38,178 bases of DNA from Anaerolineae bacterium (GCA_016930015.1 JAFGHR010000020.1:1-38178); one strand, 5' to 3'; positions 24,239 to 32,919 are shown, numbered from the stretch's first letter. Numbers and translations: made by a program. Notes: generated by a model from the letters alone, not told the origin.

Positions 24239-24362
24239 CACGCCGTGATTGTGTCACGCCGTGATTGTGTCACACCGTGACTGTGTCACACCGTGATTGT
24301 GTCACACCGTGACTGTGTCACACCGTGATTGTGTCACGCCGTGACTGTGTCACGCCGTGACC
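24239..24362. repeat. Array of eight 16-bp repeats between response regulator and kinase genes
   Basis: Seven full units and one partial unit with exact 16-bp period (24239, 24255, 24271, 24287, 24303, 24319, 24335, 24351). The plus-strand consensus is CACRCCGTGAYTGTGT. Each unit contributes to a TCAC-RCC-GTGA imperfect palindrome. The last four codons of the regulator gene (GTC ACG GCG TGA on the minus strand) are part of the array. It occupies most of the regulator-kinase gap. It could be a protein-binding array, an RNA element with serial short hairpins, or a simple expanded minisatellite. Confidence 0.92.
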
Positions 24363-25030
24363 TTGTACCCGACGCCCCACACGGTTTCGATCTCGGCAGT
24401 GCAGCCCGCCAGCTTGTTTCGCAGGTGGGCGATATGCACGTCAACCGTGCGCGTCTGCCCGTAAAAGTCAAAACCCCACACCAGGTCTAGCAGTTTTTCG
24501 CGGCTGAGCACGATCCCTTCGTTCTCGACCAGCGCCAGCAGCAGGTCAAACTCCTTGGCCCGCAAATCAACCGCCCGCCCGCTAACCAGGGCCACCCGCC
24601 GCGCCGGGTCCACGTGCAGATTGCCAATATTTAGCGGTTTGTCGGTAGCTTCCGGGCTGCGTGATTCGGTGCGCCGCAGGATCGCGCGAATACGCGCCAC
24701 CAGTTCACGCGGGTTAAAGGGCTTGGTCAGGTAGTCGTCCGCGCCCAGTTCCAGCCCGACGATCTTGTCGATATCGTCGTCACGCGCGGTCAGCATCAAG
24801 ATCGGCAGGTCGGACGACGCCCGGATACGTTTACACACTTCCCATCCGTCCAACTCCGGCAGCATCAGGTCCAGCACCATCAGCGCGGGCTGGTGGCGTT
24901 CGACCATAACCAGCGCGGTCAGGCCGTCCGCCGCACTGATCGGGCGGAATCCATCCTGTCGGAGGTACATGCTGGCCAGTTCGATGATGTTCGGTTCGTC
25001 GTCCACCAGCAGGATCAGTTCATTAGCCAT
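24350..25030 (-). CDS. OmpR/PhoB-family response regulator
   Basis: 226 residues from ATG 25030, which follows AAGGG by 7 nt. An in-frame GTG at 25045 is unlikely. The receiver domain has D10/D11, phospho-acceptor D54 (VLDLMLPELDG), T81 and K103 (LTKPF). A winged-helix DNA-binding domain (about 130-226) includes LRAKEFDLLLAL and the C-terminal TVWGVGYKV. It is the partner of the kinase gene downstream. The final codons form the first unit of the 16-bp array. The upstream PhnP-like gene ends 36 nt before it on the same strand. Confidence 0.94.
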   Translation of the reverse strand: MANELILLVDDEPNIIELASMYLRQDGFRPISAADGLTALVMVERHQPALMVLDLMLPELDGWEVCKRIRASSDLPILMLTARDDDIDKIVGLELGADDYLTKPFNPRELVARIRAILRRTESRSPEATDKPLNIGNLHVDPARRVALVSGRAVDLRAKEFDLLLALVENEGIVLSREKLLDLVWGFDFYGQTRTVDVHIAHLRNKLAGCTAEIETVWGVGYKVTA

Positions 25031-25066
25031 ACGGCACCCTTTCACACCTCGATTGTACGCCTCAGT

Positions 25067-25921
25067 TCATATGCTGACCACCAGCGTATCATACGCGAAC
25101 GTGATGTTATACCCGTCCTGGCGGAGCTTAAATTCCAGCCGGATATAGTCATCATAGTTCATACCGCTTATCTCTTCGAGATGTGTCATGATCACGCGTT
25201 TGGCGGCCAGTTTGCGCACCATGCCCAGCGTTTGGCGGAAGGTAGCTTCAGCGTTCAAAACCGGGTGCGCCTCATCGATCAGGCGTTCGCCGGTCAGCGG
25301 GTGAAACTCGGTGATCCCCATCGGCAGCACGACCATATCCATGCCGTGTACGTCGTCGGGCGGGTCCCACTGGTACAGTTCATCCGGCGCGATTAACACA
25401 CGCTGGCCCTCGCCCTCGAACACAAACGCGTACACGTAATCCTGCGCCACGCGGAACGGTCGAATCGGCGTGCCGTTCACCGTCACCACGTCGCCGTCGT
25501 TTAACACGTGGACCTTCACCCAGCCGTGCCGCTGCATAAACTCAAACTGGTTCCACGCGCCCAGGAAATTATGAAAATCAACCGCGACCTGCTGCGGCAG
25601 GTAGATATCGGTGCAGGCATGGTTGGCTGGCCAGTGACCAAAGTCGGCGTTGCGCGTTTCCCACACCCGCATACCCATCACGTGATCCGGGTGCCAGTGT
25701 GAGTAAAAACAGGCGTCGATGTGCGTGACCTGCGAGCGGTTGAGCTGGGCTTTGATCTCTTCTGCCGTGTCGATCAATACGTTTGGCCCGTGCACGAACA
25801 CGCCCGGCCCGCTGCGGCTGTACGGGATACCTTTGATACGTGCTTCAGCGCATACCGGGCACGTACAATGTGGCCGCGGCGTGGTGACCGCGCCGCCGGA
25901 ACCCAGAAATTCGATTTGCAT
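25067..25921 (-). CDS. Metallo-beta-lactamase-fold phosphodiesterase, PhnP-like
   Basis: 284 residues with the MBL motif SHWHPDH (H75, H77, D79, H80). A cysteine cluster, HCTCPVC (C19, C21, C24), matches the structural zinc site of PhnP, the phosphoribosyl cyclic phosphodiesterase of the C-P lyase pathway. Later elements such as PIRPFRV and MTHLEE fit the family. No other phn gene is present, so the substrate may be a different cyclic phosphodiester. It starts 18 nt after the RidA gene on the same strand and is 36 nt from the response regulator. Confidence 0.85.
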   Translation of the reverse strand: MQIEFLGSGGAVTTPRPHCTCPVCAEARIKGIPYSRSGPGVFVHGPNVLIDTAEEIKAQLNRSQVTHIDACFYSHWHPDHVMGMRVWETRNADFGHWPANHACTDIYLPQQVAVDFHNFLGAWNQFEFMQRHGWVKVHVLNDGDVVTVNGTPIRPFRVAQDYVYAFVFEGEGQRVLIAPDELYQWDPPDDVHGMDMVVLPMGITEFHPLTGERLIDEAHPVLNAEATFRQTLGMVRKLAAKRVIMTHLEEISGMNYDDYIRLEFKLRQDGYNITFAYDTLVVSI

Positions 25922-25939
25922 GATGGTACACCCGGCGCG

Positions 25940-26326
25940 TTATGACGGCATCACGGCGATGGCTTCAATCTCGACCAGCCCGCCTAACGGCAGGTCTTTG
26001 ACCGCAAACGCCGCCCGCGCCGGGGGATCGTCCGGGAAAAACGTGCTGTAGACGGTGTTCATTTCGCTGAAGCTGGCGATGTCGGCCAGCAGCACGGTAA
26101 CTTTGACCACGTGCGCCATGCTGGTTTCGGCAGCATCCAGAATCGCGGCCATGTTCTTAAGCGCCTGTTCGGTCTGTTCGGCGACGGTCCCCCCGGCGAA
26201 CTGCTTGGTTTCTGGCAAGATGCCAAGCTGCCCGGAGACAAAAATCATACCGTTGGCCCGGGTAGCTTGTGAATAAGCGCCGACGGCTGCCGGGGCCTTA
26301 TCCGTAGCGATCACTTCACGACTCAT
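25940..26326 (-). CDS. ridA: RidA family reactive-imine deaminase
   Basis: 128 residues, the normal RidA length. The signature is complete: GAYSQA (16-21), FVSGQLG (29-35), R104 in PARAAFAV, and the C-terminal VEIEAIA with E119/E121. RidA hydrolyses 2-aminoacrylate and related imines released by PLP-dependent dehydratases. It lies in the same strand run as amylosucrase and the PhnP-like gene, with spacings of 44 and 18 nt, but there is no obvious metabolic link. Confidence 0.93.
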   Translation of the reverse strand: MSREVIATDKAPAAVGAYSQATRANGMIFVSGQLGILPETKQFAGGTVAEQTEQALKNMAAILDAAETSMAHVVKVTVLLADIASFSEMNTVYSTFFPDDPPARAAFAVKDLPLGGLVEIEAIAVMPS

Positions 26327-26370
26327 GATGCACTCCCTTTCCGTAAAATAAGAAATAATCGTTTAGCGGT

Positions 26371-28329
26371 TCAGGTGGCTTTATTGCCGGTCGTTTTTTT
26401 GCCCGGAGCCAGCCAGACAAACTGGTATGGCTCCAACGTGAGCGCGGCGCTGCCAGCACTCGCGGGCGCGACCGGTTCGCCGCTCACCAGGTTTACCGGG
26501 TTATCCGGTAACCAATGGACACGTGCGGTTTGCTGCTGCTCCGAAAAATTCGCCAGCACCAGGATCGCCCGGCTGCGCACATAACCCAACACGTGTTCGT
26601 TCCCCGTATCGAAAAACTCGGTCTGCCCGTTGGCAAACGCCGGAGTCTGTTTGCGAATCCGGATCAGGTGCAGCAGCGTCTGGAAAACCCGTCCGGGCGT
26701 GGTGGCTGCGTCACGGCGCAGAACCGCGCGGTCCCAGTCGAAGGCGCGGCGGTGCGCCCAGCGGGTATCGTTGGCCCGGCGGGGATTCTGCCGGTAGCCA
26801 TAATCATTGGTCAGCGCGATCTCATCCCCCAGGTACAGCAGCGGGATACCCCCGGCGCTGATGATCACCGCGTGGATGAGTTCGATCCGGCGCAGCGCGT
26901 GTTCACGGTAGAGGCTGCTGCCTGTTTCGGCGGCCTGTTCCAGCCCGGCCAATGACGCACACATGCCCGATATGCGCATGTCGCCCGTTTGCGGGTTGTA
27001 GTTAAACGGCAGCCCTTTGGCAAAACTGCCGGGAAACTTGCCGATGTAAAACGTGTTCAAGAATTGGCGGTGATCGTAACCGTTGATGCCCACTTCCCAG
27101 CCGTCTTCGTCGGCGAACGTCCAGCCGATATCATCATGGCAGCGGACATAGTTCACCCACGTGCAGCCCTCCGGTATTGTGAAGCGTTTGATCATCGACT
27201 GGCGCAGCAGCGTCACTTTACGCGTCGCCAGCGATTCCCAGAGCAGGGCCATCAGCGTTGGATTGTAGGACAGCGGCGCTTCGTCGGGGTGGATATACCT
27301 GGCGACTTCTGCCGGGTGTACGATCGCCTCGGACTTAAAGAGCATCGACGGCGCAGCCAGCCGGACGAACGCATTATAAGCGCGGACCACGGTATGCACC
27401 TGCGGCAGTCCTTCGCACATGGTGCCGAGTTGTTTCCACACAAACGCGACGGCGTCCAGGCGCAACACCTCGGTGCCGATGTTGGCCAGGAATAACATTT
27501 CGCCCAGCATGGCGCGGAACACGCGCGGATTGGCGTAGTTCAAATCCCATTGAAACTCGCGGAAGGTAGTCCATACCCACTTGTTGATCGCGGGTTGGTA
27601 GGTGAAATTACCGGGGGCCTGTTCCGGGAAGATTTCGCGCAGGGTGCGCTCATACTGATCGGGCAGTTGGCGGTCATCGAACATCAGGTAAAACGCCTGA
27701 TACTCCTCGTCACCCGCCAGCGCACGCTGGGCCCAGTCGTGTTCGTTGGAGGTGTGGTTAAACACAAAATCAAGCACCAGGCTGATCCCGTTTTCGCGCA
27801 GGTCGGCGGCCAGCGCGATCAATTCGCCATTGCTGCCCAGGGCCGGGTTCACGTTACGATAATCACTGATCGCGTAACCGCCATCATTTTCACCATCCGG
27901 CGCGCGGAACAACGGCATCAGGTGCAGGTACGTCAGGCCCAGTTCCTTGAGATACGGGATTTTTTCACGAACGCCCGCCAGGGTACCCGCGAACAGGTCC
28001 ACGTAACACACACCGCCCATCATGTGCTCGCCCTGGAACCACTGTGGGTTAGCCTCGCGCTGGCGGTCCAGCGCTTTGAGTTCGGGCGGACGCGCGGCGT
28101 ACAGGTCTACGACCGTGAACAACGTTTGTTCCAGGTGATAAAAAAAGTCGTAGCGCTGCCCGTACAGGTCGAACATCAGGCGGAAGATGGCCGGGAACAG
28201 GCGCTCCAGCCGGTCCAGGAAAATCGCGCGGTCGTCGTTGGTGAGGGTATCAGCGTCCGCGAGCAGCGGCTCGATACGGGGCCGCAGGCGTTGCAGGGTG
28301 ACACGGGCTTCGGTTTCCAGGTTGATCAT
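26371..28329 (-). CDS. Amylosucrase-type glycoside hydrolase family 13 enzyme
   Basis: 652 residues from ATG 28329; a TTG at 28335 gives two extra residues. The helical N-terminal domain (about 1-90) and full length match amylosucrase (GH13 subfamily 4). Catalytic residues are D292 (LRLDAVAF), E334 (KSEAIV) and the H398-D399 pair (RCHDDIGW). Region I is DFVFNH, and a C-terminal beta domain begins near 560. Amylosucrase builds alpha-1,4-glucan from sucrose and releases fructose; sucrose hydrolase is the main alternative. No signal peptide is seen, so it is cytosolic. It starts 40 nt after the Nudix gene. No sucrose transporter or fructokinase is present in the window. Confidence 0.87.
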   Translation of the reverse strand: MINLETEARVTLQRLRPRIEPLLADADTLTNDDRAIFLDRLERLFPAIFRLMFDLYGQRYDFFYHLEQTLFTVVDLYAARPPELKALDRQREANPQWFQGEHMMGGVCYVDLFAGTLAGVREKIPYLKELGLTYLHLMPLFRAPDGENDGGYAISDYRNVNPALGSNGELIALAADLRENGISLVLDFVFNHTSNEHDWAQRALAGDEEYQAFYLMFDDRQLPDQYERTLREIFPEQAPGNFTYQPAINKWVWTTFREFQWDLNYANPRVFRAMLGEMLFLANIGTEVLRLDAVAFVWKQLGTMCEGLPQVHTVVRAYNAFVRLAAPSMLFKSEAIVHPAEVARYIHPDEAPLSYNPTLMALLWESLATRKVTLLRQSMIKRFTIPEGCTWVNYVRCHDDIGWTFADEDGWEVGINGYDHRQFLNTFYIGKFPGSFAKGLPFNYNPQTGDMRISGMCASLAGLEQAAETGSSLYREHALRRIELIHAVIISAGGIPLLYLGDEIALTNDYGYRQNPRRANDTRWAHRRAFDWDRAVLRRDAATTPGRVFQTLLHLIRIRKQTPAFANGQTEFFDTGNEHVLGYVRSRAILVLANFSEQQQTARVHWLPDNPVNLVSGEPVAPASAGSAALTLEPYQFVWLAPGKKTTGNKAT

Positions 28330-28369
28330 ACACAACTATCCCGATTTTGATGCAAAATAACGGTGCTGC

Positions 28370-29380
28370 TCAACGGATAAAAGGCCACTGGTCCGGGTGT
28401 TCGATGTCGCGCCAGAGCTGGATCATGCCGGGCGGGCGGGTGTTGACGTTGTCCTGCGCCAGCAGTTCTGATAGTGACATGTAACGCAGTTCGCTGATCT
28501 CATCGTGATCGGCGTGCAGGGTTCCCCCAACAACCCGGCACTCAAACGCCGCCCCGACGCCATGAGTCTGGTCGCCGTTCGGATAACTGGACTGCATCCC
28601 CGCGCTGTATACGCCGATCATGCGCACCGGTTTTACGTGCAGGCCGGTTTCCTCGCGCATCTCGCGTACAATGGTTGCGGTGGTGGTTTCGCCCAGGTCG
28701 GCGAATCCGCCCGGAATGTCAAACACCTGCTCCACGTTACGACGCGCTACCAGCACGTGCCCGGCCTCATTGCGGATCACGCCCATCGCGCCGGGCAGGA
28801 TGATCGGATCGTGATCGATGTGCCGCCGCAGGATCGGGAAATGCGGCGTCAGCGCCGGCTGGCTGTAGACCGGCTCCAGCACAGCCCGGCCCGGTGATTC
28901 CAGCGCCGCCCGGACCATGGCCCGGTAGACGGGCGGCAGTTGGGGCATAGCCTCGTCTACCGGCATCCAGCACACATCGAGCGTTTCGCCGCCGTCGGCG
29001 TGCAGTGTGCCACCGGCAACGCGCCCGGCAACACATACCGACCACTGCTGAACCTGGTCCCCATTGGGGTACAGCAGGTTAAATCGCGGGTGGCTGAACA
29101 CGCCGACCAGCCGTTCAATGGTGACATGCAGGCCGGTTTCCTCACGCGTTTCACGGACGGCGCAGTCGTGCAGACTTTCGCCCAGTTCCAACGCCCCGCC
29201 CGGCACACCCAGCCAGTCGAAGTCATACCGGCGCTGCACCAACAGCCGCCCCGCGTCGTCAAATACGAGCGTTGTTGTATAAACCAGATAGATCAACTCG
29301 TGGCCGACATGGCTGCGCACCCACTTTACGTACCCGTCAGCCTGGCTCCTAAACGCTTCAGTCACTATTGCACTGTCCAA
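28370..29380 (-). CDS. Protein with two tandem Nudix hydrolase domains
   Basis: 336 residues with two complete Nudix boxes: G62-x5-E68-x7-R76-E77-x2-E80-E81-x-G83 and G225-x5-E231-x7-R239-E240-x2-E243-E244-x-G246. Both should bind Mg and be catalytically competent. The domains have similar flanks (VLVxRR before the box and a YPNGDQ segment after it), so the protein arose by internal duplication. Nudix enzymes cleave nucleoside diphosphates linked to another group; substrates are not predictable. The start is uncertain: the frame opens with TTG 29380, GTG 29365 is an alternative, and no strong ribosome-binding site is seen. It is the first gene of the minus-strand run ending at 21469. Confidence 0.87.
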   Translation of the reverse strand: MDSAIVTEAFRSQADGYVKWVRSHVGHELIYLVYTTTLVFDDAGRLLVQRRYDFDWLGVPGGALELGESLHDCAVRETREETGLHVTIERLVGVFSHPRFNLLYPNGDQVQQWSVCVAGRVAGGTLHADGGETLDVCWMPVDEAMPQLPPVYRAMVRAALESPGRAVLEPVYSQPALTPHFPILRRHIDHDPIILPGAMGVIRNEAGHVLVARRNVEQVFDIPGGFADLGETTTATIVREMREETGLHVKPVRMIGVYSAGMQSSYPNGDQTHGVGAAFECRVVGGTLHADHDEISELRYMSLSELLAQDNVNTRPPGMIQLWRDIEHPDQWPFIR

Positions 29381-29470
29381 TCACCGCATCTATACTTCAG
29401 ATGGATTTTACCGGGACGACGCTTTTCTGTCACGGACAGGGTGCATTTTGCATCCGAAATGAGGATAATT

Positions 29471-29944
29471 ATGCGGGATGGCGGTCACTCTGATGTGGCC
29501 GGACTAAGTCTGGAACTGGCCGGTTTGCTGCCGCGTGCGGCTGCGTTTTTAATGGATTTTCTGCTTTTGTGGCTTATCGAGATGGTGTTGTTGTTTGGCA
29601 GCAGTGCACCCGCTGGCAGCCCGGTATTGATCGTTATCGGTGCGGTATACCAGTGGTTTTTCCTCACCCGGCGCGATGGCCAGACTATCGGCAAGCGGTT
29701 GATGAAGATTCGGGTGATTCGAACCGATGGCAAACCGCTTACCACGAATAACGCCCTGATACGTTACACCGGGTACTATCTCAATCTGCTGCCATTTGTC
29801 TTTGGCATGGGGCTGCTGTGGGCGGCGCTGGATGTGTATCGCCAGGGGTGGCATGATAAGCTGGCGCGCACCTACGTGATCAAAGTATCCCCCCCGGTCA
29901 CCACTATGCCCTATTACCCGCCCGACGACCGCCTGGGATTTTGA
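29471..29944 (+). CDS. RDD-family membrane protein 1
   Basis: 157 residues from ATG 29471, which has GAGGA 5 nt upstream; the much longer open frame to the left is antisense to the Nudix gene. The RDD signature is present: helix 1 RAAAFLMDFLLLWLIEMV, helix 2 VLIVIGAVYQWFFLT, the motif TIGKRLMKIRVIRTDG, a third helix and the C-terminal WHDKLARTYVI. RDD proteins are small membrane proteins of uncertain role, sometimes cation/proton antiporters. A Pro/Tyr-rich tail follows. A second RDD gene lies 96 nt downstream. Confidence 0.88.
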   Translation: MRDGGHSDVAGLSLELAGLLPRAAAFLMDFLLLWLIEMVLLFGSSAPAGSPVLIVIGAVYQWFFLTRRDGQTIGKRLMKIRVIRTDGKPLTTNNALIRYTGYYLNLLPFVFGMGLLWAALDVYRQGWHDKLARTYVIKVSPPVTTMPYYPPDDRLGF

Positions 29945-30040
29945 TCACGCAGGTCGCGCGCTGGTGCGTGCCATAAGGGCACCAGCGGTGTTATTACCAG
30001 CAAGACGTTAGATAGCATGTTTTTCAGGAGGCATAAACAT

Positions 30041-30421
30041 ATGGCACAACAAGCGAGTTTAGGTGCACGCTTCATTGCGATTGTGGTGGACGGCCTTATT
30101 GTGAACATCATCGGCGCGATTGTGGGAGCCATCATAGGTGACACTGTGCTGGGTGTCAGCATCGGGTTTATTGTTGGGCTTGTCTACAACTGGTATTTCT
30201 GGACCCAAAACAACGGCCAGACACCTGCCAAATCCTTCATGGGTATCCGAGTGGTCAAAACCGACGGTAGCGCGCTGTCTGACGCCGACGCTATCATTCG
30301 TTACATCGGTTATTATATCAATACCATCCTGCTGATGTTGGGCTGGATATGGGCGATCTTTGATGGCAATAACCAGGGCTTGCATGATAAACTGGCGAGA
30401 ACCTATGTAGTCCGGGCATAA
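30041..30421 (+). CDS. RDD-family membrane protein 2
   Basis: 126 residues from ATG 30041, which follows a perfect AGGAGG (30026-30031) by 9 nt; the ATG at 30017 precedes that site and is rejected. Family features are RFIAIVVDGLIVNIIG, TPAKSFMGIRVVKTDG, DAIIRYIGYYIN and GLHDKLARTYVV. It is shorter and more hydrophobic than its neighbour at 29471. The two are tandem paralogs. Confidence 0.88.
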   Translation: MAQQASLGARFIAIVVDGLIVNIIGAIVGAIIGDTVLGVSIGFIVGLVYNWYFWTQNNGQTPAKSFMGIRVVKTDGSALSDADAIIRYIGYYINTILLMLGWIWAIFDGNNQGLHDKLARTYVVRA

Positions 30422-30478
30422 CGTCTGCCGATTTCAGCGGCTGGCCTGAGCGGGAGTTGTTGGGAGTGGACATCGTCC

Positions 30479-30507
30479 TTGACAGCCGCCTGCCAGACTG
30501 ATACAAT
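30479..30507 (+). promoter_or_regulatory. Sigma-70 promoter of tRNA-Ala
   Basis: TTGACA (30479-30484), a 17-nt spacer and TACAAT (30502-30507). The mature tRNA starts 44 nt downstream of the -10 box. This is the best promoter in the window. Confidence 0.85.
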
Positions 30508-30550
30508 GCGTTTCGCTAGACTGGGTTTTTCCCCCTACCCGGCTCTAGTT

Positions 30551-30623
<73 letters not shown>

Positions 30624-30625
30624 CA

Positions 30626-30655
30626 AAAAACGCTCACCGTTCGGTGAGCGTTTTT
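30626..30655 (+). terminator. Intrinsic terminator of tRNA-Ala
   Basis: CGCTCACC (30631-30638) pairs with GGTGAGCG (30643-30650) around a 4-nt loop. The upstream A-run can extend the stem with the TTTTT at 30651-30655. It begins three nt after the tRNA. Confidence 0.92.
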
Positions 30656-30688
30656 GATTCGTAGCATGGGCTGATTTTGTTTTTCGAG

Positions 30689-30760
30689 GATATGTGTTCC
30701 CGACGGCAGCGGGCAGTCCTGGCGGATGAGATGCAGGTAGCGATTGTTGGAGTCCGACAT
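30689..30760 (-). pseudogene. Truncated gene start next to tRNA-Ala
   Basis: An ATG at 30760 follows AGGA by 8 nt and opens 24 plausible codons (MSDSNNRYLHLIRQDCPLPS and four more). The frame then runs into the antisense of the tRNA terminator and tRNA, where it is clearly non-genic. From memory, such an N-terminus preceding a catalytic domain is seen in serine recombinases, but too little remains to prove this. A lost integrase beside a tRNA would fit an island boundary. Confidence 0.4.
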
Positions 30761-30781
30761 GGTGATTTTCCTCGTATTTCG

Positions 30782-31918
30782 CTAACTATCGAAGCCTGTG
30801 GTTGAGCGGTGGGTCATCTCGATAAACCAATCCAGAGCGGCAATGAATAGGTCTAGATGATCATCTTTGGTGAGCACTTTGATAGGAAAACTAGGCCTGC
30901 GGCCTAAACTATCATCAGGCAGTGATATGCCGTGAATCCTATTCAATCTATCAAGAAATTCACGCCGTAATTCAAGGTTGTCAAATGGTGGACGATTTTG
31001 CATATGTTGGAACTGAATTTCGATACCACCATTGGTCCATATCGCAACCGGATAATGGCTTTGCTCATCTATATCCAGAATCGGGATAAATGAACCGGAG
31101 CGTTTACCTTCACCCCACCAGATGCGCAGCCCTCGACTGTGTGCCCACTCCAGGATTTTGCGAGCGATATTAGCTTCTGTTTGGCTTTGGCGAGTGGTCA
31201 ATTCAGGGAAGAACGTATCTTCTGACCACCGTTGCCCATCTCCCTTTGATTTAGCACCCTGGGCCTTTGCTGTGTGTCCATACAAAGTAGGAACAAGTGT
31301 TTGCAGCCCCTGTCCAACATATTGCCGGATGGCTATGGCTAGCACTTCGGTAGGATTCATCTGCTCGTTCAGAAACTCGACGATACGCCGTAATTCTTTG
31401 GGGATTTCATCCGCCACAAAAACCAATCGAATCTTTCCCGCACGCAAATTTGTTTCAACCATTTGCCAGAACACACTCGCAGACGTGATACCAAGTGCCT
31501 CTTCCAGCACGTCACCGGGATCAATATCCTCGCACTGGGCTTCAAATCGCGCACGTATTTCATCAAGCTTCCAATAGGCAACAGCGTTTGCCGCATAGTC
31601 CAACATCTGTCCAACTACTTCGCGGCGAATACGCATGTCAGAACTGCGTTTGACTTCAACTAGTGTTGGTATGCCGTCTTGATCAAGAAAAAGATGATCG
31701 AGAGACCATCGCCGAAAACTATCAACTTCACGATCCGGCACAGCTACTTCACGCGAAATCAGCAACCAACGTCTGGGTTCATTTCCGATCTGATCAGAGG
31801 CGAGCAAGTCGGGATAATTCGCAAGAAGAAATTGCAGCAGATCTTCCGAATCGTAGGCTTGCTCGGCCATGCTGATGAGTCCTTGATTCTCATCCACCAA
31901 ATAGATCCGACCACTCAT
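30782..31918 (-). CDS. PD-(D/E)xK-like nuclease-fold protein
   Basis: 378 residues from ATG 31918, preceded by GAAGGG. The N-terminal half holds a restriction-endonuclease-like core: D74 in SLDHLFLD, then E88-x-K90 in PTLVEVKRS, and Q104 in EVVGQMLDYAA. The C-terminal half (about 250-378) is a separate domain with WWGEGKRSGSFIPIL and EIQFQHM that I cannot name. It was probably a DNA-acting or defence-associated protein. The gene is visibly more AT-rich than the genes left of the tRNA, which suggests transfer. A PIN toxin-antitoxin pair lies upstream on the same strand. Confidence 0.75.
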   Translation of the reverse strand: MSGRIYLVDENQGLISMAEQAYDSEDLLQFLLANYPDLLASDQIGNEPRRWLLISREVAVPDREVDSFRRWSLDHLFLDQDGIPTLVEVKRSSDMRIRREVVGQMLDYAANAVAYWKLDEIRARFEAQCEDIDPGDVLEEALGITSASVFWQMVETNLRAGKIRLVFVADEIPKELRRIVEFLNEQMNPTEVLAIAIRQYVGQGLQTLVPTLYGHTAKAQGAKSKGDGQRWSEDTFFPELTTRQSQTEANIARKILEWAHSRGLRIWWGEGKRSGSFIPILDIDEQSHYPVAIWTNGGIEIQFQHMQNRPPFDNLELRREFLDRLNRIHGISLPDDSLGRRPSFPIKVLTKDDHLDLFIAALDWFIEMTHRSTTGFDS

Positions 31919-32040
31919 TTTTTTGCCCTTCACTTTCAATTAAAGAGTATCTTACGATACAAGCTCCAATATGACTCATTAGCACAGATGCGGAATGTGT
32001 CAAATTGATCAGGGAATTATTCTGCCAAAGTCAGTGATGA

Positions 32041-32421
32041 TCAGTATGGCTTGATCACCAAATACGAGGGAAGGATAGGTCGAAAATCCTTCAAATTATG
32101 CGTGTAGAGTGGAACTTGGAGGCGAAAAACGCTTGAAGCAATCAGGCAATCCTTGAAGCTAAGGCCATGACTCAAACGATACTGTACCAACTGGGTTTTG
32201 GTCCACTGCTGATCATCATCTGTCAATAGCAGCAAATCAAACGGTGTCAGAATTTGAAGACAGCGTGCCTGTCCTGCTTTTCCGCGCGCACCTTCCATGA
32301 ATTCGAGCCAGCTTATGATGGGCACTGCCAGATCGGTTTGTCCTCCAATCCAGGCTTGTGCAGCGGGAAGATTGCGATAGAGTTCAATGAGGATATTGGT
32401 ATCGACAACGCCTTTGATCAC
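32041..32421 (-). CDS. PIN-domain toxin (VapC-like ribonuclease)
   Basis: 126 residues. The four PIN acidic residues are in place: D7 (VVDTNILIEL), E40 (SWLEFMEG), D91 (SFKDCLIASS) and D112 (NLKDF). PIN toxins are Mg-dependent RNases that cut tRNA or rRNA. The start is GTG and overlaps the upstream antitoxin stop as GTGA, giving tight translational coupling typical of toxin-antitoxin pairs. Base composition is AT-rich like the rest of this segment. Confidence 0.88.
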   Translation of the reverse strand: MIKGVVDTNILIELYRNLPAAQAWIGGQTDLAVPIISWLEFMEGARGKAGQARCLQILTPFDLLLLTDDDQQWTKTQLVQYRLSHGLSFKDCLIASSVFRLQVPLYTHNLKDFRPILPSYLVIKPY

Positions 32422-32738
32422 GCTTCATCTCCGCGATCATCTAACTGGATTGTCGTTTGTCGGCGCATCCGATGGACGTAATCGGCGGCATCCTCATCCT
32501 CATTTATGTCACCCCAGGGTTCTTCCGGCGGGTTTGTGCCTAACCAGTCCGCCAATTCGGCAAAACTTGGTTTTGTTGTTGGGCTGTCCGGTAAAGCTTC
32601 TACAGACTCAACTCCGGCAATGGACAGATCATGTTCCAGCATGGATGCCAGTTTTTCTAACAATCGAATCCGGTCCAACGCGGATAATTCACTTACAACC
32701 ATTACTGCTTCGTCGAAATTTGTCGCCCGTTTTGTCAT
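32418..32738 (-). CDS. Antitoxin candidate partnering the PIN toxin
   Basis: 106 residues starting at ATG 32738, with AGAGAGGA 8 nt upstream. It precedes and overlaps the PIN gene by 4 nt, the standard antitoxin-toxin order. The N-terminal half is helical (FDEAVMVVSELSALDRIRLLEKLASML). The C-terminal half is acidic and tryptophan-containing, suited to wrapping a toxin. I do not recognise a known VapB DNA-binding fold, so the call rests on position and size. Confidence 0.7.
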   Translation of the reverse strand: MTKRATNFDEAVMVVSELSALDRIRLLEKLASMLEHDLSIAGVESVEALPDSPTTKPSFAELADWLGTNPPEEPWGDINEDEDAADYVHRMRRQTTIQLDDRGDEA

Positions 32739-32919
32739 CGAGCTCGTCCTCTCTGTCTCTCACATTACCCGTGCTGCGAATCTTGAAATTGATCGCTGTT
32801 CACGCATCGCGTGGTTAGAACGTTTAATCTATTTTACATCATTTGCGGGTTGAGAATAACACATATCAACCGTACACTCAGCAGTTTCTGGGTACGGATA
32901 GGCGATTGTGAAAGCGATA

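Noticed and set aside
24239..24362. CRISPR array
   Set aside because: Units are 16 bp and directly contiguous with no unique spacers, and no cas gene is nearby.
28940..29470. Long N-terminal extension of RDD protein 1
   Set aside because: It is antisense to the Nudix gene, and GAGGA marks ATG 29471.
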